Shown: positions 25,261-38,900 of the stretch, piece by piece
How the letters are laid out: the number at the start of each line of letters is the position of its first letter
How positions within the stretch are numbered: position 1 is the stretch's first letter
Assembly: GCA_963969595.1 (NCBI GenBank)
Contig: OZ018414.1
Location: forward strand, 11,533,660 to 11,597,659
Direction of reading: 5' to 3'
Length of the DNA: 64,000 nt
DNA from: Neckera pumila
Taxonomy: Eukaryota > Streptophyta > Bryopsida > Hypnales > Neckeraceae
Translations under genes and position numbers: made by a program
The notes under the pieces: generated by a model
Told to the model about the DNA's origin: nothing
The model's input: only the letters and a program-made list of their open reading frames with translations
The model's database searches: none

Positions 25261-27447
25261 CAGTCGTGGGTTGGGTCGGTTTAGACTTCGTATTCAGGTC
25301 TTCAATGGAGGGTGCTTTACAGCATTTGCTCTTAAAGCTGATTGCATTTTCGGGGAAACTAAACTTCTTGAAACAATTTTCCATAAATTTTTCGTAGGAA
25401 GAAAAATGGAATCAGCATCTAAGTCCAGTCATTTCATATTTTTTGGATCTTCGTGGAATTAGTTACAAAATTTTGAAGTTGAAATGTAAAAGTGACCACT
25501 TCCTGAAATGTACACTAGTGGTATATTGACAAAAGCAAAATGTACCTTTGTGTCTTGATCGCTTTTAGAGCACGGTCGCTTTTAGAGCAAATTTCTTTAT
25601 TTTAGAAACTAAAGGTATGTTCTCCCTTAATGTTAAAGACTGGTGTTATTGAGGGTCTTAGGAACAAATTTAGATCTGCTTCTGGGATAGATTCACATCA
25701 AGCATCATCCCTAACATCAAATACTAACACCAAGTGTATAAGGTGGAATGTCCTAACTCCTAAAATTGCCAAGATTTATATATATATAAATAATTGCCTT
25801 GCTCTAGAAGCATGTAGGATACATATTGGAGTTTTTATGTTATTTTGAAGTTCTAATGAATTCAAAAATTCAAAAATTATTTTTATTTTTATTTTGGTTG
25901 TAACAACAATACAGGACACACTAGTTTTAGATTAAGTTCAATGCACAAAAGTTTGAAGGATGTTAAAATGTTCCTAAAGCAAAGCTGATTGGATAGGGAT
26001 TCATACTCAAATTTGTTACTAAATGTAAAAATTTGGTGAACTGTATTTAATCCTAGGTTTGTAATGCTAGCTTATATGCCATCATGCATAAAGGGTCAAT
26101 TTTTGGAGTAGTTGAATAGACACATCTCCGGTACATGGGCAGTGAAGGCTATCCTTGGCGACTATTTTCAAAAGATACTTTGGTATCTTATCTCATTGAA
26201 CATGGGTACTGAAAGCTATCCTTAGCAATTATTTTCAAAAGATACCTTAGTACCTTAAGTCATTGATTGTTTGCAATACACAATAGCCAAAGTTATTGCA
26301 CAATAAGAAGAAATCAAGGATGTGATGGAAGTTGCACTCTGTGAGGTAGGTTCTTTACGTTATTACATATTATTATTTCAGTGTTTTACATTAATTTCAA
26401 TATTCATAGAATGAAGCTTATTGGATAGATTTTCATTAAAGTTTGTTTCAAACTAGAAATTTAGTAAACTTGTTCTTATCTTTTGTAATGCTAGTCTATA
26501 GACCATTGTTTATAAAGGGTCAATTTGGGGTAGTTGAGTGGACACATCTTGTACACGTGAGTAGTAAAGGCATCCTCGGTGACGCTTTCAATAGAACCCT
26601 CAATGTCTTATCTGCTTGATTATTTGCAGTACATTGATTACATAATTGGCGGAATCACTATAGATGAAGCCTTATCCAAAATATTCCCCCTACTCAATGA
26701 AAGATATATGTAGAGTATATTAATTGAAAAATTTATTTGTCTTCATGAAACTCATTGAAAATTCTTATACCGCTCAAAGGAAATTCATTAAACAAGTTGT
26801 TGCTATTGTGAGTTCCCAGCTTCCCATAATAATTCAACCTTTACTTTTGAAGTTATATCTGAAAAATCATGCAATTTGATCCCAATATGCTTTAAGGGCA
26901 TAAGATTGGATTTTTTTTATTCAATAGAGGGTGCTAGAATGACAAGGTAAAAAAAAAGAAATAATAAAAAGTTAGAATCATTGACAAATTTCAATAACTT
27001 TCATACTATAGGTCCAAACTCCACAAACCAATGCCTGTGCACCCCTTCTCGTTGAGGGCTTTTGTAACAAAAATGCTATTGGAGGACGCACAATTGAAGA
27101 GATCTAATTGTAATAAATAAAACAAAACAAAACAACCTATTTTAAAGAGTTATTGCAAACTCAAACCATACAAATCAAAGTAGGCTTTCAAGAAAAATTG
27201 ACTAAAGAATGATTTAATGTATGCCACCCCTCCAGATATCCAAATCAATGCTTCAAATGACGTTGTAAAGCCATTCCATTTGTCATTTAACCCTAATAGG
27301 GTTAGCATCTAATAAGTGGATTATGATTGTTTTCGAATTCATGTTGGGAATTACGCAAAACTAAAGTGAAGAATATCTAGGTTTATTGAGAAAGCAATTT
27401 TGTTTATTCTTCAATAATGACATTAGCTTAGTCATTGGTGTTGCAAG
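25261..27447. other. AT-rich spacer with one diverged duplication
   Basis: No gene recognised. Apart from the tandem duplication at 25960-26645 nothing structured was seen. Confidence 0.45.
25960..26645. repeat. Diverged tandem duplication, two units about 425 bp apart
   Basis: The stretch around 25980-26290 resembles that around 26405-26645. Each has GATTGGATAG or TATTGGATAG, then TTTGTAATGCTAG, then AAAGGGTCAATTT, then GTAGTTGA(A/G)T(A/G)GACACATC. In the first unit the final ATTTTCAAAAGATAC module is itself repeated. Confidence 0.6.
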
Positions 27448-27624
27448 CACTACAAGAGAATGGGGTGTTTTAAGTGAGTTTTTTTGTATAATCCTGGACA
27501 TAAGGTTTTAGTAATGACCTTTAAGGCAATTTTCAGCAAAATTTGCCATGAAGGTCATTACTTAAAACCTTATGTCTAGGATTGTATTTAAAAACTCACT
27601 TAAAACATCCATTCTCTTGTAGTG
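27448..27624 (+). mobile_element. CACTA-type MITE (177 bp) with intact target duplication
   Basis: The termini are CACTACAAGAGAATGGGGTG and inverse CATTCTCTTGTAGTG, with an exact AAG duplication on both sides (27445-27447 and 27625-27627). It is the best-preserved member of the family seen at 8064, 28536, 32897 and 7365/8580. It has no coding capacity. Confidence 0.88.
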
Positions 27625-27627
27625 AAG

Positions 27628-28159
27628 GTTCTAAATTACTTCATGTTAGGATGAAAAGAAAAGGAAACTTGCAAAAATGAAGATCTTGTTCTTAGATTTG
27701 TATCAAGCTTTAGTTTAAATTTTGCCTAAAGGCTCTAAATTTACATTTCCGTTCCTACTATGCTTTCTTTTAAAATAAGGTTTTCATTCTTATCTTTTTT
27801 TGTATGGCGCATACACTTGTAGAATTTTTTTCCTTTGCAACCGGTCATAAATAACTCATTTTGTCCAAAAAAACAACTTGCTCTTTCAAAAAAAGTTGTC
27901 TTAGATAAGTATTCTCGATGCCATCCCCAAACAATTTATTTTCAATTTTTATGGACAATTATAAATAGATGCTTCAACACTTGTTTGATGTTTGGTATTT
28001 GTTGGTATTTACTAATTTTCATATGATTTCCCATATATCAAAAGTATAAGCTCAAGTAAAAATTTGATGGTTTATAATCTAATAATATTGTTCAATGATC
28101 TATCTAATATTAGACCTTAATAATCTTAAAAGATAAAATGAAGGAGTTATTTGTGTGAA
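27628..28159. other. AT-rich spacer
   Basis: No gene or repeat end recognised; short frames only. Confidence 0.4.
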
Positions 28160-28161
28160 TA

Positions 28162-28298
28162 AGGTAGTGTGCTCTAAAACAAACCATGTTCTAAAATGGA
28201 CCTCTATCTAGGAATAGGTGGCAGGTTGCTTGAAATATGTATTGTTGTCCATGATGAGTTAGGTAGGCTTAAGTGGTCCATTTAAGAGCACACTACCT
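28162..28298. mobile_element. TA-flanked MITE (137 bp)
   Basis: The ends are AGGTAGTGTGCTCTAAAA and inverse TTTAAGAGCACACTACCT, each flanked by TA (28160-28161 and 28299-28300). A TA duplication points to the Tc1/mariner superfamily. Only one copy was noticed in the window. Confidence 0.65.
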
Positions 28299-28535
28299 TA
28301 TGATCTAAATATGAATGACAATTTGTAGCACTCTTTGAAATAAATAGTTAAAACTTATAGCTAATACAATTTCATAGGTTCTCGATTCTCAAACTTTGAA
28401 TATATCAATATCAAAATCTTCTTCAATAAAAATAAAAGAAGTATTAAAGCATCCTCAATCCGGCTGGTATACTAGCTTGACAACAATACTCTGATGGTGG
28501 TGACTTCTTTTTAATGATAACACTGCCCCTAATCA

Positions 28536-28674
28536 CACAACAAAATAAAGGGGTGTTTTAAGGATAGTCCTAGTAGTATAGTCCTATAAGTAATGACCTT
28601 TTAAGAAGATTTTTAGTAAAATTATATTAGAAATATAGACTATATTTAAAACGACATCCCTTTCTCTTGTAGTG
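28536..28674 (+). mobile_element. Degenerate CACTA-type MITE (139 bp)
   Basis: The right end TTTCTCTTGTAGTG is intact. The left end (CACAACAAAATAAAGGGGTG) has several changes from the family terminus. The interior TAGTCCTAGTA is shared with the other copies. No matching target duplication was seen. Confidence 0.7.
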
Positions 28675-28831
28675 CTTGAACATAGTTTCTTGTCTTTCTA
28701 TTCTGCAAATGATACATTTTACTTCTTCATCCGCACTAAAGTGCTTGCTATGGCTAGGGAAGCCTTCATACAAAAAACAATTCTAAATATCAATCATTTT
28801 TGGAATCTACAAGAAACAAGAGTTCATTTAA

Positions 28832-29060
28832 CCCGTAAAGGACAAACTAGTGGCTGTGGAAATCATCCCTTTGGTTACTGTGAGATTCATTTGCTTTAAA
28901 AATTTGCAAAAAGTACTCTTATTGGAAGTTAAATTTATATAGAACACCTTCCATTTTCACAACAAAATTCTAAGAATGAATAGTTGCACTACTAGTTGTC
29001 CTACTAGAAGGATTCTTTGTCATCCATCAAATGCCAAACGTCTGCCACGGCATTTATGGG
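28832..29060. mobile_element. Short TTAA-flanked TIR element (229 bp)
   Basis: The ends are CCCGTAAAGGAC and inverse GGCATTTATGGG. TTAA lies immediately outside both (28828-28831 and 29061-29064). It is too short to code for anything. It fits the TTAA group by termini and target but shares no clear interior sequence with the longer copies. Confidence 0.55.
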
Positions 29061-29064
29061 TTAA

Positions 29065-31922
29065 TTCAAGAGATCCTACACTAAAGATCATTGGACAAGA
29101 CTGCATTTTTTTTTATATGTTATATCTTTTACCAAATAGTTGAAGCAAATTTATATTAATTTTAGCAGATTTGTATATTATTTTTGCTATATGTATAACT
29201 TCAATATAGTTTTTTGGTAATTTGCAATAAATTCTTCTTAGAATTTGACAAAAAATTTGCATTCTCCTTTCTAAATTTCCTATAGAAATATATCTAATAT
29301 CAACTACTTGTTAAAATCTAAAGTATTAATTCAATAAATATACAATTGGAACACTTGAAGAGTTGAAGGAATAGAGAGAATTGCATTACATTTGGTTTCT
29401 TGGCAAAAGAAAAGGAACCTTTCATTATACATGATGGAACAAATAGGTCGAGTCAAAGAATGGTTATCCTAGCTATGCAAAACTAACCTACTATTTTCTT
29501 CTATATTTTTCCTTTCAGAATGGATTCTATATACTACAGTTGTTTTTATGAAATTATAATATACAAACATAAAAGTTGTATACATTCTTTAGGCATGTTG
29601 GGTCCTAATGCTACTATCTTCATTTTTTACTTTAAATTTTATGTGATTGAAATAAAAAATAAGAAAATTTTGAAATTTGATATGTACAAATTCACACATG
29701 CATAAATTGTAGTAGCTTCAAATTAATGTATTTATTCTTCTTAACCTTTAGCCTCTATCCTTGTCATTAATAGAATAAAATAATTATATTTAAGAATAGT
29801 TCTTAAAATTTCCTAAATAATCTAGTGAAATTCCAAACTAGTTATTTTTTTCCTATTAATGTAAAAAACAAAGTAAACCATTTAATCACTATTTAATTTT
29901 GTGAATTATTTAATTTGACTAGAACACTATTGAAATACTTTTGTGTAATAGTATATATTGTTTGTTGCATATATATTGAGCATTCACATATTTAAAGAGG
30001 AGCATCTTATATCTAAAGAACTTCATCACTTTGAGATAGATGATGTTCACAAACTTGTAGTACAATGGAAAAAGAAAAGATATTACAAATATTCTCCACA
30101 TTTGATTTTGACTTGATAAATTTGGAACAATGTACACTGCTAGATATTGTCAATATTGGTGTAGTCTTTAATATTCTATGCATTTTAGTTAAAGTATACA
30201 AATTTAAACTCTATTTTGAAACCAATGACCTTAAAAAGAAACACCATTTATAAATAAACTTGGAGATAGATGGCAAGTCAATCCCTTAAATTAAAAATAA
30301 ATTTTTGCTCCATAAATGTGTTATTTACAATACATAATACAAGAACAATACCTTTCTAGCATGGAATTCTTTTGAAGCCAATATCTTTAAATTGCTATTG
30401 TACTTGCAACAATCTCTATAAAAATATCCATTGCACCAATAGATAGAAACCGTCTTTGACAACCATTTTTATCTCATACAACCATTGAGCAAGAGTACTT
30501 CAAGTGTCAACTTCTTCTTTTCCTTTAAATACATAAACTAACATTTGTTTGCAACTATTGAGCGTGAGTATTTCAGGTGTCAACTTTGTCTATTCTCTTA
30601 AATAAATTCTCAAACCACTTGCAAGCATTGAGTGTGACTTTCCAAGCACCAATTTTTTCCTTTTGAATACGTAAACTAACAATCACTTCTATCAATACAT
30701 CATTATTGATGGAAAACCTTCTATATGGTAGGCAAGAATTCGCATTTAATATGTTTCATTGATAATAAAAATTGTTACTTTATTAGACAATTTTTGTTTT
30801 TTATGAGTACTAAATTCTTATCTTTTCAAGAATCGAGCTTCTTATTCATCTATGAATGGATAAAAAGCATAGACAAAAGTGACAACCCAACTTACATGCG
30901 ATGCATTCAAGAATTTTGAATAGAAAAACTTTGTCAACAAGAGACAATGTTGACACGCTTTTTGGTCTTCTACAACCAATGAGCACCATTCTTTTCAAGT
31001 GTCACCATTTTCATCAATAAAATTGCTACATTTTTTTGTTTTTAATGACTAGTAAACTCGATCTTATCTTTTTAGGAGTTGAACTTCCTATTAATCTACA
31101 ACTAGATAAAAGGCATAGATGAAAGTGCAAGATAATCCAATTTATTGCCACACATTCATTACTTTTGGATAGGAAAACTCGTAAAAAGAAGCACTGTTGA
31201 CACCCTTTTTTTTCTTGCACAACTAGTGAGCACCATTCTTTTCAACTGTCACCACTTCCCCATGACTTCCTTTCAATACAAATTGAATGAAGACGACAAT
31301 CACCTTCACTTAGAGGATGGAGAAAAGAAAAAGAAACTCCAACCCTTGTATAATAAAGCAAGTTTATTTTGGGATAAGGTATGTGCACCTATTATTGACC
31401 CTAATTGCAATTGAGAATGCTTAATTATTCTTATTAAACAATTATTTTTTTCACTAGGCCATTGGCAATTGGAAGATGGTTACAACACTATACTCTCGTA
31501 GACTTTCATTTTAGATTGTGTACATCTGTCTAATTGATCAATATCTAAAAAAAAGGAATCCTTTTTGGTCCAAATGTAGGTGTTGCATTCTGGGCTTAAA
31601 CTTAATTGATTGTGCTAATGTGTTGTTCTATTCTAAAAAAATGTTTCAAAAAAATACAACAAATATTGAAACTATAGGGACCTACCCTAAATCTATTTTG
31701 TCCTTTGTAGACACTTTGTTCCTTTACAGGTTAAGGGACATTTGAGACTTATTTATTTTGCTCATAAAATGTAGAAATGGAAATTACAATTACTTAAGAC
31801 ATTTCAAATACTACATGTTGAATAGGCATGGTATTTAGAAATTTTAGAATTCTTTTATTCCACTTCAAACTAATAGTTTTTAATCATTTAGAAATTTGAA
31901 AGGCATTTTCAAGATTTTTTTT
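29065..31922. other. Very AT-rich spacer
   Basis: No gene recognised. Repeated modules occur at 30470-30640 and 30765-31260; the rest shows nothing. Confidence 0.45.
30470..31260. repeat. Diverged tandem repeats (about 80 bp and about 255 bp units)
   Basis: Around 30480-30640 the theme CCATTGAG(C/T)(A/G)(A/T)GAGTA followed by CAAGTGTCAACTT recurs about three times. Then 30765-31010 and 31020-31260 are two diverged copies of a larger unit. Both contain an AGCATAGA or GGCATAGA module and end with ATGAGCACCATTCTTTTCAA or its near copy. Confidence 0.6.
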
Positions 31923-31926
31923 CTAA

Positions 31927-32850
31927 CCCCTAAAGTCCCATTGTCTCCTCGGGGGACAAATCAAAACTCAAGCAGGTACCTATGGACTCAATTTTTAGTG
32001 AAACTTTTTGAAACTTTTTGAAACTTTTCCATAAGATAGAAATATTGATTAGCTTCGTGGGAATATAATTTTTATTTCAATTGGTGCCCGGGAGCAAAAG
32101 TTATACCACAAAAAGCCTCAAACTAAACTTGGCGGGTAGCACAAATTCTTTTGCAAAAAGTCAAAATAATTTTTTTTTCTCTAAAACTTTATATTTTTGT
32201 CTACATGTGAAGCTTTGATTCATTTTATTTGGACTAATAATGAGCAAGTTCTAGACAATCTAGTTTTTTGGGCAATCTAAGCATCTTTTTGAAAAAATAA
32301 CTTGTAGGATTTCAATTCTAAATGCAATTTTTACAATTTTTTACATTTTTTTTTTTGAGAATGTTGTGTTTGCTTGCTAAAACAATCTCACCTTTGGGAC
32401 TATTGTATTTCAATCCCATCTAAGAGCTATTATCGATTTAGTTTTTTTTTCAATCTTGGACTTATTTCTACTTAATAATTTTTTAAAGAATGAAAATCAA
32501 GTGTGTGTTTTCTGAATTTTTTTTTATAGACTTTCAACTTATATCTTCAACATAAAGAATTTTAAACTCAAAGTTTGTAGTGCAAAAAATTCCCAAATGG
32601 CGGTCAAAGTCATCTGAAATTGCATGTCAGTGTTCAAAAGAACTTTCTTTTTCAACTTTGAATGCTAATATCTTCCAATCTATATGGTCAAACTTGATGA
32701 AATTTTTACCACATGATTTTTGAAAAGTGAAGTACAAGATTCTATGGTTAGATTCTAAAAAAATGTTTTTTTTGTATTCTTGGATGAACGTAGCGAAAAT
32801 GGCAGTTTTGAATGGTTTTTGACAGAAAAATGGCCTTGGGACATTAGGGG
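31927..32850 (+). mobile_element. TTAA-type TIR element, family B (924 bp)
   Basis: The left end is CCCCTAAAGTCCCATTG and the right end is CCTTGGGACATTAGGGG. The flanks are CTAA (31923-31926) and TTAA (32851-32854). The interior is homologous to 3006-3854 in inverted orientation. No transposase frame is present. Confidence 0.8.
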
Positions 32851-32896
32851 TTAATAATGGAGAGGTTGTATTTAGTTGAATACTAAATGTAACCTC

Positions 32897-33100
32897 CATT
32901 ATAAAAAAAAGGGGTGTTTTAAGTATAGCTCTAGTAATATAAACCTATATATAATGATCTTTTAAGGAGATCTTTAGTAAAAATTTACTGGAAGCACATA
33001 TATTTCTTGAAAATTTTACTAAAAATCTCCACTTAAAAGGTCATGGCTTATAGGCTATATTACTAGGACTATACTTAAAACATTATTTTCTTTTGTAGTG
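32897..33100 (+). mobile_element. Degenerate CACTA-type MITE (204 bp)
   Basis: The interior GGGGTGTTTTAAGTATAG and the right end TTTTGTAGTG match the MITE family. The left terminus has decayed to CATTATAAAA. It preserves the TTTTAAGTATAG site that is interrupted in the split copy at 7365/8580. Confidence 0.72.
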
Positions 33101-33103
33101 TCA

Positions 33104-35917
33104 AAATAATGATGACAACTTTGTGTGCTAGTTTTTCATTTGTAGCATCAAATAGTCCACAACATAAGGCAAAATGCAAATCTGGTAACATAAGATAGAG
33201 CCACCCATGTTTGACCAATGATCCATACCCAACCTATAGATGCATTTAATTCCGATCTAGGTTGCACTAGATTTTTGGAAGCTTAGAATGTTTTTTTTTC
33301 CTTTTCAAGGTTGGAACTAATAAGTTCATGACACATGTCCCAAGTTGTGAGAAAAAAAATAGAAAATGATGAATAGAAAAATAGTTCTTGAATGATCAGA
33401 ATTGGAAAAGTCTAGACATTGGTGATGGGTCCAGAGCACTTTTTGCATCCCAAAATTCATAATAGTTCCAATTCAAGCAATAAAATTATCAAATTTTTAC
33501 AATCCTTGTCATTTCTATTGATGCACCTTTAGAAAAATTTGCACCTCTGGAAATATTTGTTTTGCCTTGCACTACTCTAGGTCATGTTGGAATTGCTTAT
33601 TTAGTCGGTTATGGATGGCTCTACTTTAGTTTGAGGCCAAGGTTTGGAAAGAAGTCTAGATTGGATCGCTTCACCTATTGTCTACCTTGGTTTGCTGGAG
33701 TCCACGCAACCTAGTTTGGTAGATACCTTTATATGGTTGGATATAGTCTTTGGACTAAAAGATGTTCTAAGTGACTTTAATCCCAAAATGTCGGGGGGTG
33801 CCAAAAGTTTTATTGCAGAAGCTACATGGTAGCCTTGTGGTCTTCATGGATTAAGAAGGAAATCCACACTGACCTCAAATCCTAAAGCTCCAAACTAAAA
33901 ATTCCAAAAAATATATAAATGTGAAACCATTGAAAGTAGCAATTGCTAATAAAGTTTGATTTTGCATATCATATTAATAAGAGCATTTTCCAAACGGCAA
34001 AGCCTTCAAAAGGTGTTGTTTACAACGATGTAAGGTGGGGGACAGAAACTGCCCATATAAGATAATATTGGCTTAGGATCTCTTCTATGTTGATTGAAAC
34101 ATTTTTTAACAAATTTCAGAAAAAGAGGAGGGGGAGATACATCCATCACAACTTGATTTGTAAATTTCAGACCTAAATTGAATTAGATTTTATTTTCTAA
34201 AGCTCATAGGATTAGTGTGCTATTGACGACTATAGTAACTATCATTAAATGTCAAAAAGTTGTCCATCGATGGTAAAATGGTGTCCTAAAATGAAAGCAT
34301 GCAAAATTTAAATTGGAACAACATGGTGCATATTATTGCCTAGTATGGTGAAAAGTGTCCCACCACTCATAACTCCACATTATTTACATTGACATTGTGT
34401 TGACTTTCAAATCAAACTTACTCCCCAGCCACTCATAAACTGTACTGTACATATGTAACCCCAACTCGGCACCATGGAAATTAGTTATTGAACAAATTTT
34501 CCTTCCTATAGTAACAATTCATGGTTTAAGGGAGACGACCTATTCCCGATCACTTATGCTGAATTCAATATATCTGGTGTATGGATATGGTGAGGGGAAA
34601 AATTTCCTTGTTTAGAAAAATAGATTTAAGAAGGATATTATATTTTTGTACATTTTTTTCCTAAAAAACCAAATTACTATGAATCTTTTTTGTGAAGATT
34701 TTGTTCAACCTATTCTCGTTATATAGGTCACCCTATTTCCAACCATAGTCTGGTTACAAAATCGACAATGCTTCAATGCAAGTGATCATTTTAGCCTCCA
34801 ATGTACATCTTATGATCATTCTATGCTTTCAATGTACACCTCCCCAATATTTGTGTTGCTCTTGCTCTGCATGAGCTGTCACCTAACCACAATTGATCAT
34901 AAACAAAGCAACCTAAATAGAGAAAATGGGTGTTTGATCGGAAATGGGTCAGCTCCCTTAATTGTAGGGGAATTTATTAGAGCATGGGTAGAATATGGAC
35001 TATGGACATGCTACAAATTCAGTTATCATTGAATTTGACTCTGTTTGATTGTTTTCTGTTTCTATTAGTTTTGTCATTTGGGCAAGAAATGAGTAAAAAT
35101 ACTCTGAACTTTTTTCACGAGCGCATTGCAAGGCATGTAAATGTTGCACTGGTAATAGGCTTTATCATCTCAGATCCCAAGTTTTTCCTGAAAGCCACTG
35201 GCAACTGCCACTTGTCACAAGGCTCATATATTTGTGGGAATCATTCTAACATTTTTCTATGACACAAATCGACTTTAAATCGCTAATTGGCAATCTGCCC
35301 AAATTAGTCAATTCCTGGTCAACCCTACATTTCTAAGAGTCAGAGAACAATTTTTCCTCAAAGAAATCAAAACACTGCATCCTTATCTACCGGTTTTTGT
35401 TTCAACCACCGTCAATGTCCAATCGTAACATAGTTGCCTCATCAAGAAAAAACAAGGTAACCAAACTTGAATTGATATTTTCCTGTGCCCTCGAATCCCA
35501 GGCCGCTAAGAGTTAACGCTTGTCAATTTGGATCAAGAGCCAAGTTTTGATGAGCCGCTTGCCCTGCTCAGCATGTACTGGTTTCATAACCTGGCTCCAA
35601 AGAATGAAAGTTTCAATGTACTGTACAGTACAGTACAGTACATAGCATGCTCCTGATGTTCATGAGCTATATAAATCTATGGGTATGGGCTGGATCCTGT
35701 AAAGTTCTTAAATCGCTGAACTGCTGTTGTAATCACTGTGTTAGAAGCTCCGATTGTTTTAGAAGTTCTGGAATGCGCAAGGCTATCAACTGCAGTCCTG
35801 GTTGAATCGTCAACATTCGACTGATGTTTAGTCTGTCTCCATAAGACAACCACCACGTACTGAGAAATCTGCCTGCATTTGATGGAGCCACTACTGTATC
35901 AGCTCCCGTTTTCAGTA
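33104..35917. other. Spacer, no gene recognised
   Basis: Short frames at 33644-33832 (+) and 34823-35262 (+) show no known domain. A small GTACA tandem run lies at about 35615-35642. The part nearest 35917 may be the 3' UTR of the next gene. Confidence 0.45.
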
Positions 35918-38900
35918 TCACCGCGGGGATTTCCGTTCCATGTTTTCACACTCATCCTCACCCTTGGCAAGAAGCTCGTAAATGCCGGGAATCTTTTCAC
36001 TTGAAATATTTTCGCCAAGTACCTGCATTTAAGTCACGAATATTAACTTCGTGGTGGAAACAGCGGCAAGAAAGTAAGGATCACGGGACTTGGTTGTGTT
36101 CTGAAGGTGACCATCATAACAATCAACGTGTAGAGGATTTAAATGCAGTATAAATGCGAGACATGACACACTTCAGAAATATGCTGTTGAGATAATGCTT
36201 GCAAACACACCCATTCATAATCGTCACAATATGGAATACTTAGAAGATTCAGGACAAAGTAGAATGAGTGATTTGGTAATGGTCCTCATCTGTACTTGTA
36301 TTTATATATGAAAAACAAAAAATTCGGTAAAAGTGCACATGGCTTGATGCACTTTTAACAATTTTGAATTTGAATTGGAGCTGCACAGAGAGAAGGCAGA
36401 GAGAAGGCAGAGAGAAGGGTCGAATCATACTTGAGCTTGCGACTGAAAGCACATGAAGGGCGAGTAACGGCCAAAATTGGCAACCCGTGATGTGTACACA
36501 TCAGCATACCTGCAGAATATTCAATAAAGGATTTCTTCAATGAGGCAGATCTGGAACGTTGCATTTCTACAGAGTTAATAAATTGAAGACCGCAATAACG
36601 ATTGCTGCACCTAATTCTTGCACTTTGCTTGCACCTACTGTATAAATATTTTGCTGTATTTGCTATATTTCACTTGTGCAGTTTGGAATTGGAATATTGT
36701 TGCCTACTTTTCTATCTGTCGAGTCAGATTGCTCTTATCCCACACTCCTGCTCGTGATAGGTAGCCCCACCTGCTTCAACCCAACAAACAATTACACCTA
36801 AGGCCATTAGAAGCCTGTTAGTTTGTACAAAAATTTAATACATCCAACTACAAATGTCACAAGAAAGTCAACAACAACGTTCGTCATGTTGTATTCTACA
36901 ACCAAACGACAGCTATTAAGTGATTCTGTATTTAAAATATCACTTGGAGGCTCATCTGTGTGCAGAACCTCAGAAAAGACTATGTGCCCAGAAATATGAG
37001 AAAGAATAAAACTAGGAAAAATGCTCAGGTTGTGGTGAATTACTTCGCACTAAAGTGCTCTCCATCGGTCTCCACCATTGGTGCAATTCTTTCGTCCAAC
37101 TTTCTCAATAGGTTCAGTACCTTCCGCATCTTATCCTCCATTTTGCTCGCATCAACTACTGTTGCTGCTGCTGTCTACATATTTCAAAATCATTAAATAT
37201 TTTTAAATCAATCACATTTTCTGTTCAGGAAGCCTAAGATCTCCCAAAGTGTCTAATTTTACTACTAAAACTGCTTAACTGCAAAGCACAACAATTTTCC
37301 CGCTATTGAAACATTACTGTGTCTAATTAAGGATTTTAGAGCAGTTGGTTGAGGAGGAATCAAATGCCAGCTTAAGTAGTGCTTTTGCTCATCGGCAGAT
37401 GATTTGAGCAGAGAAAATTGGGGAGAAGACCTGAGCTGGTCGGCTATGACTGCGTCGCAGCATCGCCAGCCGCAACTGGTTGAACACATCTCCAACAACC
37501 TCCTTTTTGTTCATAAAATCTAGTAGTTTCGCTCGATGGCTCCTTCCGCGAGCCATGGCCCTAACCTGCAGCACTGTGCTTGCTTGGCTCAGAATCACAT
37601 TATATCACACTTAACAGACCCCATGAATTCACAGTGGTAATGGACATGCGATTTTGTATAAAGGTACGTCCAAAGACCGAATATTTGAAGGGAAGTTGGC
37701 ATCATTCCAAATAGATTGGTATGTTTTCATAAACTTCACAGTTGACTACAGTCTTCAATCACACAAAATGTTTAACGCCCAGAATGATGCTTTCGTTTCT
37801 TGAACCAGTCTCAACTAACAAAACGGTTTTGCCACTAGAAACAACCTCTCTCTCCAATTCGCGGCAGATAAGCGCTGTTCGCCATTTGAGGTTGACTTTC
37901 GACTGACTAACATCTGTGAATATATGATCACCAACATAGAGTATTTCTCCACCATAAGCGCCCAGAGCCTTCTCCACCATGAAAGCGCTTCCTCCGCAGT
38001 ACAATCCGCCTGCCAGAACAGTAAAACATGAACACCTCAAAAACGTTATGAATTCAGACTATTCATTTTTTGACAGAATCTACCATACATAATATTGACT
38101 TTCCCATATGCAGCTTGAACTGGAGGTTACCCCAGAGGCAAGTTCCATGGGTCACAATCTGCAACGAGAATGGAAATGCAAGGATCATAATCCATTCTTG
38201 TCAAGATGAACAAGCAACATCTTGATTTGATGAAGATGGTTCAACGAGGCGGACTTCTCCTGAAGGGGTTTCGAATATGAACCTGCTTTAGGCTCGTAGC
38301 ACGGACGCATAAGACCATCCACAGTAACAATCTCGTAAAGAGGGCTTGATCTCTGGAAAAACTCAGGCTTTCTGGCAGATACAACTACCTACAAAGAGAT
38401 GAAGGTGTTTGCCAACCACGAGATTATATCTAAACTGATCATACGGAATGTGCAACCAAACTGGGAAATACAGAATAAGTAGTTGAGAAATTATATTTCA
38501 AACGATAGATACCAAGTCAAAGAGATTCCGCCAATTCATTCCCTCGGGCAGAAATGGGTTGAAGGCATAGTTCATCATCTTGTTAGTGTATTGGTAATCC
38601 GAGTTGGTGATCAGAAGAAGTCGTTTTCCTGCCTACGGAGCGACAAAAGCAAAATTTAAGGACACTGAGGATTTTCCCATTACACCTTTGACCTCAATCT
38701 AGAAGTATGTTTCTATAACTAAACAGCAAATTCGGATAACTTACGTCCTTCTGATCAAGGAGGGTTGCCGGTAGCTCTTCGTCGAGTTCAACATACTTCT
38801 CTGGCTTATTATAAATGTCCGCCTATATTAAAACCATTGAAGCATCAGATTCTCAAGATCCGCTTCCCTCAATGAAACAATTCAGGATCTTAAGAATAGA

